DNA of 64,000 nt from Accumulibacter sp. (GTDB lineage Bacteria; Pseudomonadota; Gammaproteobacteria; Burkholderiales; Rhodocyclaceae), in NCBI RefSeq assembly GCF_036625195.1, contig NZ_JAZKUG010000001.1, forward strand, positions 3,410,001 through 3,474,000, read 5' to 3'. Of the stretch, positions 1 through 11,030 are shown piece after piece (position 1 is the stretch's first letter; the number at the start of each line of letters is the position of its first letter). A program made the translations under genes and the position numbers. The notes below the pieces were generated by a model. The model was not told the origin of the DNA, searched no databases, and saw nothing but the letters and a program-made list of their open reading frames with translations.

Positions 1-863
1 GCGTCGGCAAGACGACCCTGCTGCGGCTGATCCTCGGCGAGCTGGCGCCCGACGCGGGCCGGGTGATCCTGGGCACGAAGGTACAGGTGGCGTACTTCGA
101 CCAGTTCCGCAGCCAACTCGACGAACAGGCGACATTGATCGACATCATCTCGCCCGGGTCGGACTTCGTCGAGATCGGCAACCAGAAGAAGCACGTCATC
201 AGCTACCTCGGCGATTTTCTGTTTGCGCCGCAGCGGGCGCGTTCGCTGGTCAGCTCGCTGTCCGGTGGCGAGCGCAACCGCCTGCTGTTGGCGCGCCTCT
301 TCGCGCGACCGGCGAACGTCCTCGTCCTCGACGAGCCGACCAACGACCTCGACATCGAGACACTCGAGCTGCTCGAGGAGTTGTTGCTGGATTACCCCGG
401 CACGCTGTTCCTCGTCAGCCACGATCGAGCGTTCCTCGACAATGTCGTGACGCAGACGATTGCCGCCGAAGGCGACGGAATCTGGCGCGAGTACGCTGGC
501 GGATACCAGGATTGGGCCGATCATCAGGCGGCTCGGCAGCGCGATGATGTACCGGCGACGGCCGGACTGCGGTCGCGCGACACCCTGGCGCCGGCGAGCC
601 GCACCGGCGACGGCTCGAGGAAGGCGGTGACGAGGAGCGCGGCGAGTGGCCGGCTGACCTGGAAGGAGGCGCAGGAGCTCGCCGCCTTGCCCGACCGCAT
701 CGCCGGTCTCGAGGCGGAACAGAAGCGGATCGGCGAGCGTCTCGCCGACCCCGCGCTGTACCAGTCGCCGCCCCAGGAGGCGCAGAGCCTGGCGGCGCGG
801 CTGCATGCGATCGACGAGGAGTTGCTGGCTCTGCTTGAGCGCTGGGAGACTCTCGAGGGCTGA
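1..863 (+). CDS. uup: ABC-F ATPase Uup, C-terminal part (5' end outside window)
   Basis: Only the second ATPase half of an ABC-F protein is present; the gene is open at the left edge. The reading frame (first full codon at base 3) begins inside the Walker A motif (VGKTT), followed by the ABC signature LSGGERN, Walker B LVLDEPTNDLD and the switch histidine SHDR. After a linker of about 50 residues comes a charged helical tail (roughly the last 70 residues) with the coiled-coil character of the Uup C-terminal domain, which binds DNA in E. coli. ABC-F proteins are soluble, lack membrane domains, and act on ribosomes or branched DNA. The Uup assignment rests on the C-terminal coiled coil; another ABC-F subtype is possible. 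Confidence 0.88.
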   Translation, partial: VGKTTLLRLILGELAPDAGRVILGTKVQVAYFDQFRSQLDEQATLIDIISPGSDFVEIGNQKKHVISYLGDFLFAPQRARSLVSSLSGGERNRLLLARLFARPANVLVLDEPTNDLDIETLELLEELLLDYPGTLFLVSHDRAFLDNVVTQTIAAEGDGIWREYAGGYQDWADHQAARQRDDVPATAGLRSRDTLAPASRTGDGSRKAVTRSAASGRLTWKEAQELAALPDRIAGLEAEQKRIGERLADPALYQSPPQEAQSLAARLHAIDEELLALLERWETLEG

Positions 864-928
864 CGGCGCGAGCGGCTGCTGCTCTGGTCCCGCTGGCGAC
901 GGCTCGCTTGGCGCTGCCGGGACGCGGC

Positions 929-2185
929 TCAGTCGGTCGTCTTGCCCGGCGCGCCGGCCGGCCGCGCAGCGCCGCCAGTGACGGTGGACTTGCCCGTCCA
1001 CGGGCGCAGGCGGCGCAGTTGTGCTGGCGTGACGCGCAGCACGAAGAGCGCTGCCAGCCCGGCGAGGAGTCCCCAGAAGGCGGAGCCGATGCTGGCCAGC
1101 GAGACCCCGGAGGCGGTGACGAGAAAGGTCAGCAGCGCCGGCTCGCGCTCGCTTTCCTGGACGAGCGCGCTGGCCAGCCCGCTGCCGATCGTGCCGAGCA
1201 GCGCGAAGCCGGCGATGGCGAGGACGAGTTCCCGTGGCAAGGCGAGAAAGAGCGCACCGACGGTGGCGCCGAAGAGTCCGATGAGGACGTAGAAGGCGCC
1301 GGCGGCGATCGCGGCGACGTAGCGCCGCCCGGGATCCTCGTGCGCCTCGCGGCCCATGCAGATGGCGGCCGTGATCGCGGCGAGATTGAGCGCGAAGCCG
1401 CCGAAGGGGGCGAGCAGCAGGTTGGCGGCGCCGGTCCAGCCGATCAGCGGCGAGATCGGCACGCGATAGCCCGAGGCGCGGATCACCGCGACGCCAGGAA
1501 CGTTCTGCGACGCCATGGTGACGACGAACAGCGGCAGGGCGACGCCGACCAGTGCCGTCCACGAAAGGCGCGGCGCGATGAACACCGGTGCCGCCAGTTC
1601 GAGCTGCAGACCGTCGAGGCGCAACTGGTCCTGCACGCCGGCAATGCCGATGCCGAGCAGCAGGGTGACGACGATCGCGTAGCGCGGCAGCAAGCGGCGG
1701 CCCAAGAGATAGGTGCAGAACATCGGGAAGACCAGCGCGAACTGGTTCGCCATCGCGCCGAAGGCGTCGAGTCCGAAACGCAGCAGGACGCCGGCGAGCA
1801 TGCCGGAAGCGATCGAGAGCGGCATGCGGGCGATCATTCTTTCGAACCAGCCGGAGAAGCCGCAGGCGGTGATCAGCGCCGCGGAGACGAGAAAGGCGCC
1901 GGTCGCCTCGGGCAGCGAAACGCCGGCCGCGCCGGTGATCAGCATCGCCGCACCGGGAGTGGACCAGGCGGTCAGCACCGGCACGCGGAAGCGCAGCGAG
2001 AGGCCGATGCTGGTCAGCCCCATTCCCAGACCCAGCGCCAGCATCCATGAGGCGATTTCCGCCGGGCTCGCCTGCAGCGTCCGTGCCGCCTGGAAGACGA
2101 TCACCGCCGAACTGGTGAAGCCGACCAGGACCGCGACGAAGCCGGCGGTCAGGGCCGCCAGGGAACAGTCCTTCAGCAGGCGCAC
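929..2185 (-). CDS. benE: BenE-family benzoate/H+ symporter-like membrane protein
   Basis: The protein of 418 residues is almost entirely hydrophobic, with about 12 predicted membrane segments. It matches the BenE family (E. coli YdcO type, about 390 residues): it begins with a short cytoplasmic stretch, then LLKDCSLAALTAGFVAVLVG, and contains the family-like ASQNVPGVAVIRASGYRVP region. Members are annotated as benzoate-proton symporters, but the substrate is untested for most. I chose the GTG at 2185 because residues further upstream in the same frame are Arg/Pro-rich and do not look like this family. No aromatic degradation genes lie nearby, so the substrate is uncertain. The start lies inside a truncated patatin-like gene, which may mean that the original promoter was lost or replaced. 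Confidence 0.85.
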   Translation of the reverse strand: MRLLKDCSLAALTAGFVAVLVGFTSSAVIVFQAARTLQASPAEIASWMLALGLGMGLTSIGLSLRFRVPVLTAWSTPGAAMLITGAAGVSLPEATGAFLVSAALITACGFSGWFERMIARMPLSIASGMLAGVLLRFGLDAFGAMANQFALVFPMFCTYLLGRRLLPRYAIVVTLLLGIGIAGVQDQLRLDGLQLELAAPVFIAPRLSWTALVGVALPLFVVTMASQNVPGVAVIRASGYRVPISPLIGWTGAANLLLAPFGGFALNLAAITAAICMGREAHEDPGRRYVAAIAAGAFYVLIGLFGATVGALFLALPRELVLAIAGFALLGTIGSGLASALVQESEREPALLTFLVTASGVSLASIGSAFWGLLAGLAALFVLRVTPAQLRRLRPWTGKSTVTGGAARPAGAPGKTTD

Positions 2186-2424
2186 GGGCCTGGCGTCCGC
2201 TGTCCGGAGGTGCTGCAGTCGCTGCGGCTCACTGCCGGAGGGTCGAGAACCTTGATCACGCCGACATGTGCGAGACCGCGGGCTGCGCCGCCAAGGGCCA
2301 GGGCGAGCTTTGCCGGTCGCGTCGGTGTCGCTGCCGCTGGCGCCGTTGCCGGTGGCGATGCGGTACCGGCGCAGCCGAGCAGCGCCAGCGCAGTGAAGCA
2401 GGCAAGCAGCAGCGGGTGGGGCAT
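2173..2424 (-). pseudogene. Truncated patatin-like phospholipase lipoprotein (5' stump)
   Basis: The ATG at 2424 follows an AGGA-type ribosome site and starts an 83-residue reading frame. It opens with a lipoprotein signal peptide (lipobox LLGCAG), then a short Pro/Ala linker, then KLALALGGAARGLAHVGVIK. This is the oxyanion-hole region of patatin-like phospholipases (family form GGGxxRGxAHxGV), here with one glycine less. Similarity ends right after this block and the frame closes 22 residues later with a Ser/Cys-rich tail. The nucleophile GXSXG motif and the rest of a patatin domain of about 250 residues are missing. The break lies about 60 bp before the benE start, which fits a deletion joining the two genes. 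The stump may still be expressed as a small lipoprotein. Confidence 0.6.
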
Positions 2425-2637
2425 GGTCTCTTCGTCCTGAAGTTGCTTGGGTGGAGCGGCGCCGCGATCGCGCCGAAGGGCGAGGCCCGAAGGCCGGACC
2501 CCGCCGTCGGTCATCCGACGCATTGCTGGCCAACCGGTCATTACCAGCCTGGCTGGCGAAAACCCATCCCCCGATGGGCACCCTCTGGCTCCCGGCGGGG
2601 CGACGCAACAAACGGGCGCACGTGCGCAGCCTCGAAC

Positions 2638-2680
2638 AATACTATAGACTCACCCCTGGCGTGAAGCCCTGAGGGGTGTT
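2638..2680 (+). promoter_or_regulatory. Candidate glgP promoter -10 and 5' leader hairpin
   Basis: The 305-bp gap between the patatin stump and glgP (2425-2729) holds no recognisable gene. At 2640-2648 an AT-rich TACTATAGA stretch in GC-rich surroundings could be a -10 element. It is followed by an inverted repeat, CACCCCT (2651-2657) and AGGGGTG (2672-2678), with a 14-base loop and then TTTC. If transcription starts near 2652, the hairpin sits at the 5' end of the glgP message. A stability element, an attenuator or chance are all possible. Confidence 0.3.
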
Positions 2681-2729
2681 TCACGATTTCTCTCACATGG
2701 CTGAAGAACAGTGTTGCGGGGGTTTTCAC

Positions 2730-5309
<2,580 letters not shown>

Positions 5310-5380
5310 CGCCGATCCGGTGCGAGCGGGCGCGGCGAGCGGCAACCGACCGCCTGCTGCCCACCGTACGACAGCACCAG

Positions 5381-5410
5381 GCTGCCGGCAGCCGGATGGC
5401 TGCCGGCAGC
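5381..5410. terminator. Perfect 13-bp hairpin between convergent glgP and glgE
   Basis: GCTGCCGGCAGCC (5381-5393) and GGCTGCCGGCAGC (5398-5410) are perfect inverted repeats separated by GGAT. The structure lies between two converging genes, so it could end transcription from both sides. Neither side carries a clear T-run, so it may act as a stabilising or Rho-assisted structure rather than a classic intrinsic terminator. Confidence 0.55.
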
Positions 5411-5417
5411 GGCCGGT

Positions 5418-7379
5418 CTACCAGCGGCGGATCTTGATCACGTGCGCCATCTTGGTATCCGGCGCCAGCTCGACATAGGCGGTCGGGCCGCTCCACCGAT
5501 AACGCTCGTCGGACAGCAGGTCATGCGCCTGGTACTGCTCGCCGGCCTCGATGCCGAATGTGGCGAGCGGAATGTGCAGCACCGAGCCGTGCTTGTGGAA
5601 GGGGTCGAGGTTGACGACGCAGATGATGATGTCCGAGCGATCGTCGGTCATCTTGGCGTAAGCGAGGATCTGCGGGTTGTCGGCACCCAGGAAGAGAACG
5701 TTGTTGTAGCTCTGCAGCGCCGGTGAGTCGCGGCGGATCCGGTTGAGGCGCGTGATGATGTCGATGATGTTGCCCGGCGCCTTCCAGTCACGCACGCGGA
5801 TCTCGTATTTCTCCGAGTCGAGGTACTCCTCCTTGCCCGGAATGGCTTCGTTCTCGCACAGCTCGTAGCCGCTGTAGATGCCATAGACGCTCGACAGCGT
5901 TGCTGCCAGCACGACGCGCATGATGAACGCCGGGCGACCGCCGAATTGCAGGATCGGCGGCAGGATGTCCGGCGTGTTGGCGAAGAAGTTGCCGGTGAAG
6001 TACTCCTTCATCTCACCGCAGGTCAGCTCGCTGACGTACTCGGTCAGGTCATGCTTGTGGTTGCGCCAGGTGAAGTAGGTGTAGGACTGGGCGAAACCCA
6101 CTTTCGCCAGCAGGCGCATCATCTTCGGCTTGGTGAAGGCTTCAGCGAGGAAGATGACCTCCGGATGTTTGCGGTGCACCTCGGCGATCACCCACTCCCA
6201 GAACGGCACGGGCTTGGTGTGCGGGTTGTCGACGCGGAATGTGGTGACGCCCTTGTCGACCCAGAAGAGGAAGATCTTCAGCATTTCCTGCCACAGTCCG
6301 GCACGGTCCGTGGTGCTGAAGTTGAGCGGGTAGACGTCCTGGTACTTCTTCGGCGGGTTCTCGGCATACTTGATCGAGCCGTCGGGCCGATGGAAAAACC
6401 AATCCGGGTGCTCGGCGACGTACGGATGGTCGGGTGAGCAGTTCATGACGTAGTCGAGGGCGATCTCGATTCCGAGTTCGCGGCAGGTGGCGACGAACTG
6501 GTCCCAATCAGCCCAGGTACCGAGCTGCGGCTCGAGCGCCATGTGGCCGCCGTTTTCGTTGCCGATCGCCCACGGGCTGCCGACGTCTCCCGGAACCGCG
6601 ACCAGGCTGTTGTTCTTGCCCTTGCGGAAGCTGTGTCCGATCGGGTGGATCGGTGGCAGATAGACGACATCGAAGCCCATCGCCTTGATCTCGCGCAGGC
6701 GACGAATGCTGTCCTGCAGCGTGCCATGACGGTAGGGCATGCTGCCCTGCGAGCGGGGGAAGAACTCGTACCAGGCGGCGAAGCGGGTAACCGGGCGATT
6801 GACCATGATCTTCAGCGGCGGATCGAGCTCGTAGCCCTCGCTGCGGTCGGGGCAGCTCGCCATCAGGCTGCGCATGACGGCACCGATGCCGAGGTCGATC
6901 GCGCCCTGCTGCTCGCCGACGGCGAGCGCACTCTCCATCGCCGTCAGCAGGCCATTGATGCGGGTCCGTGTGGCGGCCGGCGCAAGCGTGGCTGAGGTTC
7001 TGATGATCTGCAGTCCTTCGAGGAGCTCGCTGTTCAGGTTGGCGCCAGGGACGTTCTTCTTGCCGATCTCGTCGACCCAGGACAGGTAGCGCTCGGCGTA
7101 GGCCTCGATGGTGTACTCCCAACAGCCGATCGCGCCGACGGTGAAATCGCCATACCAGCGGTCGTTGTCGCCCTGGGCCATCGGGCTCTCATGCCAGCGC
7201 TTCTCACCGACCCGGCGTACCTTGAGCATCGCCGCCAGCTTGTCGTGGCCCTCCTTGTAGATGTCCGCGCTGACGGCGACCTTCTCGCCGATGACGCGCT
7301 TGATGGGGAAGCGGCCGCCCTGGACTTGCGGCTCGACCGCCTCGATGATCACGCGGGGGTAGTTCTCGGGAACCATCAT
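5418..7379 (-). CDS. glgE: Alpha-1,4-glucan:maltose-1-phosphate maltosyltransferase GlgE
   Basis: A GH13-type enzyme of 653 residues that transfers maltose from alpha-maltose-1-phosphate to the non-reducing end of alpha-1,4-glucans. The N-terminal part (about 1-190) is the family's beta-sandwich and helical region; the TIM barrel starts near FAAWYEFFPRS (about 200-209). The GlgE signature TTFRVDNPHTKPVPFWEW carries the nucleophile Asp at about 384, and FLAEAFTKP carries the acid/base Glu at about 413. The HMALEPQLGTW region fits the family. The start at 7379 follows AGGAG at good spacing; an ATG directly after it (7376) is an alternative. The gene points the same way as glgM downstream of its partner, with 177 bp between them. 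Together they form the maltose-1-phosphate route to glycogen. Confidence 0.95.
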   Translation of the reverse strand: MMVPENYPRVIIEAVEPQVQGGRFPIKRVIGEKVAVSADIYKEGHDKLAAMLKVRRVGEKRWHESPMAQGDNDRWYGDFTVGAIGCWEYTIEAYAERYLSWVDEIGKKNVPGANLNSELLEGLQIIRTSATLAPAATRTRINGLLTAMESALAVGEQQGAIDLGIGAVMRSLMASCPDRSEGYELDPPLKIMVNRPVTRFAAWYEFFPRSQGSMPYRHGTLQDSIRRLREIKAMGFDVVYLPPIHPIGHSFRKGKNNSLVAVPGDVGSPWAIGNENGGHMALEPQLGTWADWDQFVATCRELGIEIALDYVMNCSPDHPYVAEHPDWFFHRPDGSIKYAENPPKKYQDVYPLNFSTTDRAGLWQEMLKIFLFWVDKGVTTFRVDNPHTKPVPFWEWVIAEVHRKHPEVIFLAEAFTKPKMMRLLAKVGFAQSYTYFTWRNHKHDLTEYVSELTCGEMKEYFTGNFFANTPDILPPILQFGGRPAFIMRVVLAATLSSVYGIYSGYELCENEAIPGKEEYLDSEKYEIRVRDWKAPGNIIDIITRLNRIRRDSPALQSYNNVLFLGADNPQILAYAKMTDDRSDIIICVVNLDPFHKHGSVLHIPLATFGIEAGEQYQAHDLLSDERYRWSGPTAYVELAPDTKMAHVIKIRRW

Positions 7380-7556
7380 GCTGCTCCTGAATCCTGTACC
7401 GTTCTTGCCGGCAGGAAAAGACTCAAAACAGGACGGGCTCTGCAGGCTCGTCCATCCATGCCGGCGCGCGGGCGTACCGGGCGCCGGATGCGGAGCGGCG
7501 CAACCGGACGAGCGGATCACGGTCCGTCCCGGCGATGCGGCCGCCCGCAGCGAAAA

Positions 7557-8765
7557 TCATTTCAGCAGCGAATCGTAGAGCCGCTTCGTCTGCTGCGCGA
7601 TGCTCGTCCAGCTGAAGACCTCACGCGCGCGCCTCTGGCCCGCCGCAGCCATCGACTCGGCGAGTTCCGGGTCGTCGAGGACCTTGTTGATCGCGGCCGC
7701 GAGGTCGCGGGAAAAGAGGTCCGGATTGACCGGCTCGAACGGTGCCACGTGCAGCTGCTCGAGTGGCACGAGGAAACCGGTGACCCCGTCGATGACGACT
7801 TCCTTGATGCCGCCGACGGCGCTTGCGACAACCGCCGTGCGGCAGGCCATCGCCTCGAGGTTGATGATCCCGAACGGCTCGTAGATCGACGGGCAGCAGA
7901 AGACGGTGGCGTGCGAGTAAAGCTGGATCGCCTCTTCCTTGCTGACCATTTCCTGAATCCAGACGACGTTGGTGAAACCCTCCTGGCGAACACGCTTGAT
8001 CGCCATCTCCATCTCGTGCAGCACCTCCTTGGTGTCGGCGGCACCGGCACAGAGGACGATCTGCGCATCGCGGTTGATGTGGTGGATCGCATTGACCAGA
8101 TGGACGATCCCCTTCTGGCGGGTGATGCGGCCGACGAAGAGGACGATCGGCTTGCCGGGGTCGACACCATACTTCTCGAGCGCCGTCGTCTCGTCGGTCG
8201 GGTGGTACTGGTCGACGTTGATGCCGTTGTAGATTACCGAGATCTTTGCCGGATCGATGTCGAAATGCTCGAGGATGTCCTGCCTCGTTCCCTCGGAGAC
8301 GGCGATCACGGCGTCCGCCATCTCGAGGGAGGTCTTCTCGATCCATGACGACATGTCGTAACCGCAGCCGAGCTGTTCCCGTTTCCACGGCCGCAGCGGC
8401 TCAAGCGAATGCACCGTGTGCACCAGCGGGATGCCATAGAGGGTCTTGGCGAGAATTCCGCCGAGGTGTGCGTACCACGTGTGCACGTGCACAATGTCGG
8501 CATCGACCTGCTCGCTGAGGGTCTCGAGATTCGCCTCGAAAGTGTCGAGCGCACCGCTGAGCTTCTTGTCGACGTGGGCAAAGCTGCCCTTGCCGAAAGG
8601 AAAGCCCTTGACGCGCACGCCGTCGACCACAGTGTCCTGGTCGCCAAAGGAGCGGACTTCGACATGCATCAGTCTGGCCAGTTCGCCAGACAGATACTCG
8701 ACGTGAACACCGGCTCCGCCGTAAACGTACGGAGGGTACTCTCGCGTCAATAGCAGTACTTTCAT
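7557..8765 (-). CDS. glgM: GlgM/GlgA-type GT4 glucosyltransferase (maltose-1-phosphate or glycogen synthase)
   Basis: A GT4 glycosyltransferase of 402 residues with the N-terminal signature TREYPPYVYGGAGVHVEYL of the actinobacterial-type 'glycogen synthase' group. In mycobacteria this group was shown to be GlgM, which joins ADP-glucose to glucose-1-phosphate to give maltose-1-phosphate. The donor-site motif PSIYEPFGIINLEAMA (E-x7-E) and VGRITRQKGI are intact. It is shorter than classical GT5 GlgA (about 480 residues), which supports GlgM. Location upstream of glgE, whose substrate is maltose-1-phosphate, strengthens this. I chose the ATG at 8765; an in-frame ATG at 8780 would add five residues. 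Classical glycogen elongation by the same enzyme cannot be excluded from sequence. Confidence 0.9.
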   Translation of the reverse strand: MKVLLLTREYPPYVYGGAGVHVEYLSGELARLMHVEVRSFGDQDTVVDGVRVKGFPFGKGSFAHVDKKLSGALDTFEANLETLSEQVDADIVHVHTWYAHLGGILAKTLYGIPLVHTVHSLEPLRPWKREQLGCGYDMSSWIEKTSLEMADAVIAVSEGTRQDILEHFDIDPAKISVIYNGINVDQYHPTDETTALEKYGVDPGKPIVLFVGRITRQKGIVHLVNAIHHINRDAQIVLCAGAADTKEVLHEMEMAIKRVRQEGFTNVVWIQEMVSKEEAIQLYSHATVFCCPSIYEPFGIINLEAMACRTAVVASAVGGIKEVVIDGVTGFLVPLEQLHVAPFEPVNPDLFSRDLAAAINKVLDDPELAESMAAAGQRRAREVFSWTSIAQQTKRLYDSLLK

Positions 8766-8979
8766 CGCGGTACTTTCCATGATGGATTTGGGGGTCTGGC
8801 GCGCCGCCGGCGCGTCGTTGGAAGGCCCTGACATTGTATCGGGAAAGCCCGCTGCCGGCCAGAATCGGCGCGCTTTCTGTTGCGACGCAACAGCGGTCGC
8901 CGCGCCGGATCGGCCGCGCGAATGGAACATCCATCCGCCGCAGGCGACGTCGGCAGCGAGGACGGGTAGAATACGTGCG

Positions 8980-9657
8980 ATGAATCTGCTGGCCATCGAG
9001 ACGTCCACCGAGTCGGGCTCCGTCGCCCTCTGGTCCAACGGCACTCTGCTGCGACGCAGTTGCCCGGCTGGTCCGGCGCATTCGCAGACTCTGCTGCCAT
9101 TGCTCGGCAGCGCCTTGCAGGAAGCCGGGCTCGCTTGCAGCGACCTGCACGGGATCGCCTTCGCCGCGGGTCCGGGTTCGTTCACTGGCCTGCGCGTCGC
9201 CTGTGGTGTCGCGCAGGGACTGGCTGTGGCGCACGCCCTGCCGGTGATTGCCGTCGGAACGCTCGAGGCGATGGCATTGGCGAGCGGTGGCGAGCGCGTG
9301 ATCGTTCTCCTCGACGCGCGCATGGGCGAGGTATACCATGGCCGTTTCGTCGCCGGCGACGAAACCCTGACGACCGCTGTCTGCCACCCCGGCGAGTTGC
9401 CGCTTCCCGATACGGGTGGCTGGCTCGCCTGCGGCAACGGCCTCGTCGCCCATCCGGTGTTGCGACAGCGGCTGTCGGCGCGCGTGTGCGACTGGTTGCC
9501 CGAACTGCTTCCGGATGCCGGAGCGGTCGCCCGCCTGGCGGCGCCGCGACTGGCGCGGGGCGAGGGGGTGGATGCGGCAGCGGTCGCGCCTCGCTATGTG
9601 CGCAACAAGGTCGCGCTGACGGTCGCTGAACGTCTGGCAAGCGGGGGCAGGGCTTGA
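8980..9657 (+). CDS. tsaB: tRNA threonylcarbamoyladenosine biosynthesis protein TsaB
   Basis: TsaB is the non-catalytic partner of TsaD in making t6A37 of tRNAs that read ANN codons; it acts in the cytoplasm. The 225-residue protein has the usual length and begins with the ASKHA-fold strand LLAIETSTESGSVAL, followed by the family block FAAGPGSFTGLRVACG. The ATG at 8980 is preceded about 8 bases upstream by a TAGAAT box (8967-8972), so the message may have a very short leader; no strong ribosome site is seen. The next gene, rimI, overlaps its stop codon by four bases (TTGA), and udg follows, an arrangement common in betaproteobacteria. Confidence 0.95.
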   Translation: MNLLAIETSTESGSVALWSNGTLLRRSCPAGPAHSQTLLPLLGSALQEAGLACSDLHGIAFAAGPGSFTGLRVACGVAQGLAVAHALPVIAVGTLEAMALASGGERVIVLLDARMGEVYHGRFVAGDETLTTAVCHPGELPLPDTGGWLACGNGLVAHPVLRQRLSARVCDWLPELLPDAGAVARLAAPRLARGEGVDAAAVAPRYVRNKVALTVAERLASGGRA

Positions 9658-10130
9658 GCGCCGTGCTCGTGCCGCGCGTCGAGATGTTCCCTCTCGGTCA
9701 TCACGATGTCGACGAGATGCTCGCGATCGAGGAGGGCGTCTTTCCCTATCCTTGGACGCGTGGCAACTTCGTCGATTCGATCGACAGTGGCTACAGCGCC
9801 TGGGGCTGCCGTGTAGCTGGCGAGCTGGTCGGCTACTTCGTGTTGATGATCGCCGTGGACGAGGCGCACCTGCTCAACATCGGCGTGCTCGCGAAGCGAC
9901 AGCGGATGGGTTTTGGCACGCGGCTGCTGCAGTGCGCGATGAGTGCCGCGCGGCAGGCCGGCGCGAGCGGCCTGCTGCTCGAGGTGCGGCCGTCGAATGA
10001 AAGTGCGCTGGCGCTGTACCGGCAGTTCGGCTTTCGGCAGATCGGCTTGCGACGCGACTACTACCCGCTGGCCGATGGACGCGAGGATGCGTTGGTGTTG
10101 CGGTGCGGGCTGGACCGGATTCGCGCGTGA
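9654..10130 (+). CDS. rimI: Ribosomal protein S18-alanine N-acetyltransferase RimI
   Basis: A GNAT acetyltransferase of 158 residues that acetylates the N-terminal alanine of ribosomal protein S18. Diagnostic features are EEGVFPYPWTRGNFVDSI near residues 26-43, the acetyl-CoA loop VLAKRQRMGFGTRLL (Q/RxxGxG/A type) and the C-terminal SNESALALYRQFGF with RRDYYPLADGREDALVL. The apparent start is a TTG that overlaps the tsaB stop (TTGA), so translation is probably coupled to tsaB. The stop overlaps the ATG of the next gene by one base (TGATG). Confidence 0.94.
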   Translation: MSAVLVPRVEMFPLGHHDVDEMLAIEEGVFPYPWTRGNFVDSIDSGYSAWGCRVAGELVGYFVLMIAVDEAHLLNIGVLAKRQRMGFGTRLLQCAMSAARQAGASGLLLEVRPSNESALALYRQFGFRQIGLRRDYYPLADGREDALVLRCGLDRIRA

Positions 10131-10990
10131 TGGGTGGCGATCCGCGCCGCCCATTCCTGACGCGCCTGCAACTGCTGCGTGAGATGGGGCTGTCGCCGCT
10201 CTGGCGACTGCGATCGCCGAATGCGGACGTGGCGCAGCCGCGGGTGGGCGGTACGGCGGCGGGGTCGGAGGCGGAACCCCGGTCGTCCGGTGAGGCCGCT
10301 GTGGCAGCGGCACCAGTGGCCGTGCCGGCAGCAGCGGGCGAGCGGAGCGCGGAGATCGCCAGCATGGGGTGGGAGGAGTTGCGGCAGAGCGCTGCCGCCT
10401 GTCGCGCCTGCAATCTCTGCCAGGGGCGCCGGCAGGCCGTGCTGGGTGTCGGTGACCTCGAGGCCGACTGGCTGTTCATCGGCGAAGGCCCGGGGGCGGA
10501 GGAAGATGCGCGCGGTGAGCCCTTCGTCGGACCGGCTGGCAAGCTGCTCGATGCGATGCTGGCAGCGATCGACCTGCAGCGCGGCCGGGACGTGTACATC
10601 GCCAATGCGGTCAAATGCCGACCGCCCGGCAACCGCACGCCCGAGCCCTCGGAGATCGCCGCCTGCGCACCCTACCTGAGACGACAGATCGTCCTCCTGC
10701 AGCCGCGCCTGATCGTGCTGCTGGGCCGCGCGGCGGCGCACGCCGTGCTCGGTGAGGTTGGCTCGCTGGCCAACATGCGCGGACGATCATTCGCTTACAG
10801 TTCGCCGACCGGCGGTGAGAACATTCCGGTGGTCGTCAGCTATCATCCGGCCTATCTGTTGCGAACGCTGCACGACAAGGCGCGCGCCTGGGAGGATCTG
10901 TGCCGCGCCCGCGCGCTGATGCGGGCCGCCAAGGGGACGGCTGCCGGGCTCGATCGCGCAGCGGGTCCGGATGCCGCGCCGACGCCCTAG
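10130..10990 (+). CDS. Uracil-DNA glycosylase, family 4-like
   Basis: This enzyme removes uracil from DNA in base excision repair. After a variable Ala/Gly-rich N-terminal stretch of about 80 residues come the CRACNLC cysteines expected for the iron-sulfur cluster of family 4 enzymes, then the active-site block GEGPGAEEDARGEPFVGPAG (from about residue 118). NAVKCRPPGNRTPEP and the C-terminal VVSYHPAYLLR follow. All these match family 4 rather than Ung. The start overlaps the rimI stop (TGATG), which implies a tsaB-rimI-udg operon. The low-complexity N-terminal extension is common in proteobacterial relatives. Confidence 0.92.
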   Translation: MGGDPRRPFLTRLQLLREMGLSPLWRLRSPNADVAQPRVGGTAAGSEAEPRSSGEAAVAAAPVAVPAAAGERSAEIASMGWEELRQSAAACRACNLCQGRRQAVLGVGDLEADWLFIGEGPGAEEDARGEPFVGPAGKLLDAMLAAIDLQRGRDVYIANAVKCRPPGNRTPEPSEIAACAPYLRRQIVLLQPRLIVLLGRAAAHAVLGEVGSLANMRGRSFAYSSPTGGENIPVVVSYHPAYLLRTLHDKARAWEDLCRARALMRAAKGTAAGLDRAAGPDAAPTP

Positions 10991-10992
10991 CG

Positions 10993-11028
10993 GCCTGTCG
11001 GACTCGACCAAGTCGGCTTCCAACAGGC
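10993..11028. terminator. Imperfect hairpin between convergent udg and the Lrp gene
   Basis: GCCTGT (10993-10998) and ACAGGC (11023-11028) form the base of an imperfect stem that continues GGA/TCC after one mismatch. It lies exactly between the udg stop and the stop of the converging Lrp-family gene. There is no T-run, so a terminator role is likely only from its position. Confidence 0.35.
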
Positions 11029-11030
11029 TG

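Noticed and set aside
2186..2611. N-terminal extension of the benE frame
   Set aside because: The extra 142 residues are Arg/Pro/Ser-rich, overlap the patatin stump in another frame and do not fit BenE proteins; the GTG at 2185 gives a normal length.
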